From Deltaproteobacteria bacterium (lineage in GTDB: Bacteria; Desulfobacterota; B13-G15), in NCBI GenBank assembly GCA_003646705.1, contig QMLK01000047.1:1-7015 (forward strand): DNA of 7,015 nucleotides, in the 5' to 3' direction. A program made the position numbers and the translations under genes. Shown in pieces: positions 6,545 to 7,015 of this stretch (its first letter is position 1; every line of letters starts with the position of its first letter). The notes below the pieces were generated by a model. That model had not been told where the DNA came from and did no database searches. It saw only the letters and a program-made list of their open reading frames with translations.

Positions 6545-7015
6545 AGAGGATCCTCATCGTTGCACTGGCCGTTTCAATCGTGGCCCTGTCCTTGTGGGCC
6601 CCCGCATGGGGGGCTGAACGACAGCTAAAGGCCGTGAGCTTTCTGCCGAAGAACCATCAGCTCTGTGCCATGATCCATGTATGGGTCAAGAGGGTCAACG
6701 AAGCCTGCAAGGGCGATCTCAAGATCAATTGGGTCGGGGGACCGGAGGTGATCCCCCCCTTCGAGCAAGCGGGAGCCCTGCAGAAGAACGTGGTGCAGGT
6801 GGCCTTCATCCCAGCGGCCTATTACCGACCCCTCTTGCCCGAGGCCGATGCCATCTCGCTGTCCAAGTACGATTTCGCTGAGGAGAGGAAAACGGGTGGG
6901 CTTTGGGACTTCATGGTCGAGCGGCACAAGACGATAGGGATGATGCTCTTGGGGACGTGGCTCTACGATCCCTTCTACCTTTACGTCAACAGGCCTATAG
7001 AGCACCTCAACGACC
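6541..7015 (+). CDS. TRAP transporter solute-binding protein, DctP/TakP type (5' part; cut by window end)
   Basis: An open frame from ATG 6541 runs 158 codons to the window edge without a stop. It would encode the periplasmic receptor of a tripartite ATP-independent periplasmic (TRAP) transporter, which binds an organic acid or related solute and hands it to a Na+-driven permease. Seen directly: a Sec signal peptide with basic MKR, a hydrophobic core (residues 4-19) and a likely cleavage near residues 24-26 (AWGA/ER); no lipobox Cys is in place. Mature sequence includes the family-typical GGPEVIPPFEQ (66-76), a following ALQKNVVQVAF (79-89), and LLGTWLYDPFYLYVNRPIEHLND at the visible end, which is just before the segment where the family carries its carboxylate-binding Arg. 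The ligand is therefore unreadable here. Small and large permease genes are expected downstream. The start overlaps the HyuAB stop by ATGA. Confidence 0.9.
   Translation, partial: MKRILIVALAVSIVALSLWAPAWGAERQLKAVSFLPKNHQLCAMIHVWVKRVNEACKGDLKINWVGGPEVIPPFEQAGALQKNVVQVAFIPAAYYRPLLPEADAISLSKYDFAEERKTGGLWDFMVERHKTIGMMLLGTWLYDPFYLYVNRPIEHLND

Noticed and set aside
1..7015. CRISPR arrays, tRNA/rRNA genes, insertion sequences and attachment sites.
   Set aside because: I saw no regularly spaced repeats, no cloverleaf-like or rRNA segments, no transposase motifs and no terminal inverted repeats. Nearly all of the sequence is explained by four coding genes.

Overview
This 7,015-base window is GC-rich bacterial DNA. 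It holds one complete gene reading leftward (ornithine carbamoyltransferase, argF) and, divergent from it, the start of a rightward operon: an acyl-CoA synthetase-type ligase, a very large fused HyuA-HyuB (hydantoinase/oxoprolinase/ketone carboxylase family) protein, and the first 158 residues of a TRAP-transporter solute-binding protein cut off by the window edge. Coding density is high. Arg is often AGG and Ile is often ATA, Shine-Dalgarno sequences are strong, and genes overlap by ATGA. Together with a TRAP transporter and HyuA/B-type enzymes, this suggests an anaerobic or syntrophic bacterium, for example a Desulfobacterota-like lineage. That assignment is a low-confidence inference, since no rRNA or other phylogenetic marker is present.

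Layout: 1-17 is a fragment beyond the argF stop. argF fills 18-923 on the minus strand. Positions 924-1157 (234 bases) form the divergent control region, with a probable argF promoter, an excellent sigma70-like promoter for the rightward operon (1081-1108), and a perfect 11+1+11 inverted repeat (1120-1142) just downstream of the predicted transcription start. That repeat looks like a GntR-type operator. The CoA ligase (1158-2726), the HyuAB fusion (2723-6544) and the TRAP DctP-like protein (6541 to the end) follow, each joined to the next by a 4-base ATGA overlap, so they are almost certainly one transcript with coupled translation.

How they may work together: the DctP-like protein would capture an organic acid or similar small molecule in the periplasm for a TRAP permease presumably encoded downstream. 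Inside the cell, the HyuAB protein would carry out an ATP-dependent step (opening a cyclic amide, or carboxylating a ketone as in acetone/acetophenone carboxylases). The ligase would convert a resulting carboxylate into a CoA thioester. The operator suggests substrate-responsive repression. The substrate cannot be read from the sequence. The most interesting possibility is a single-chain HyuAB enzyme plus CoA ligase module that resembles the acetophenone carboxylase and benzoylacetate-CoA ligase pairing but is coupled to TRAP uptake.
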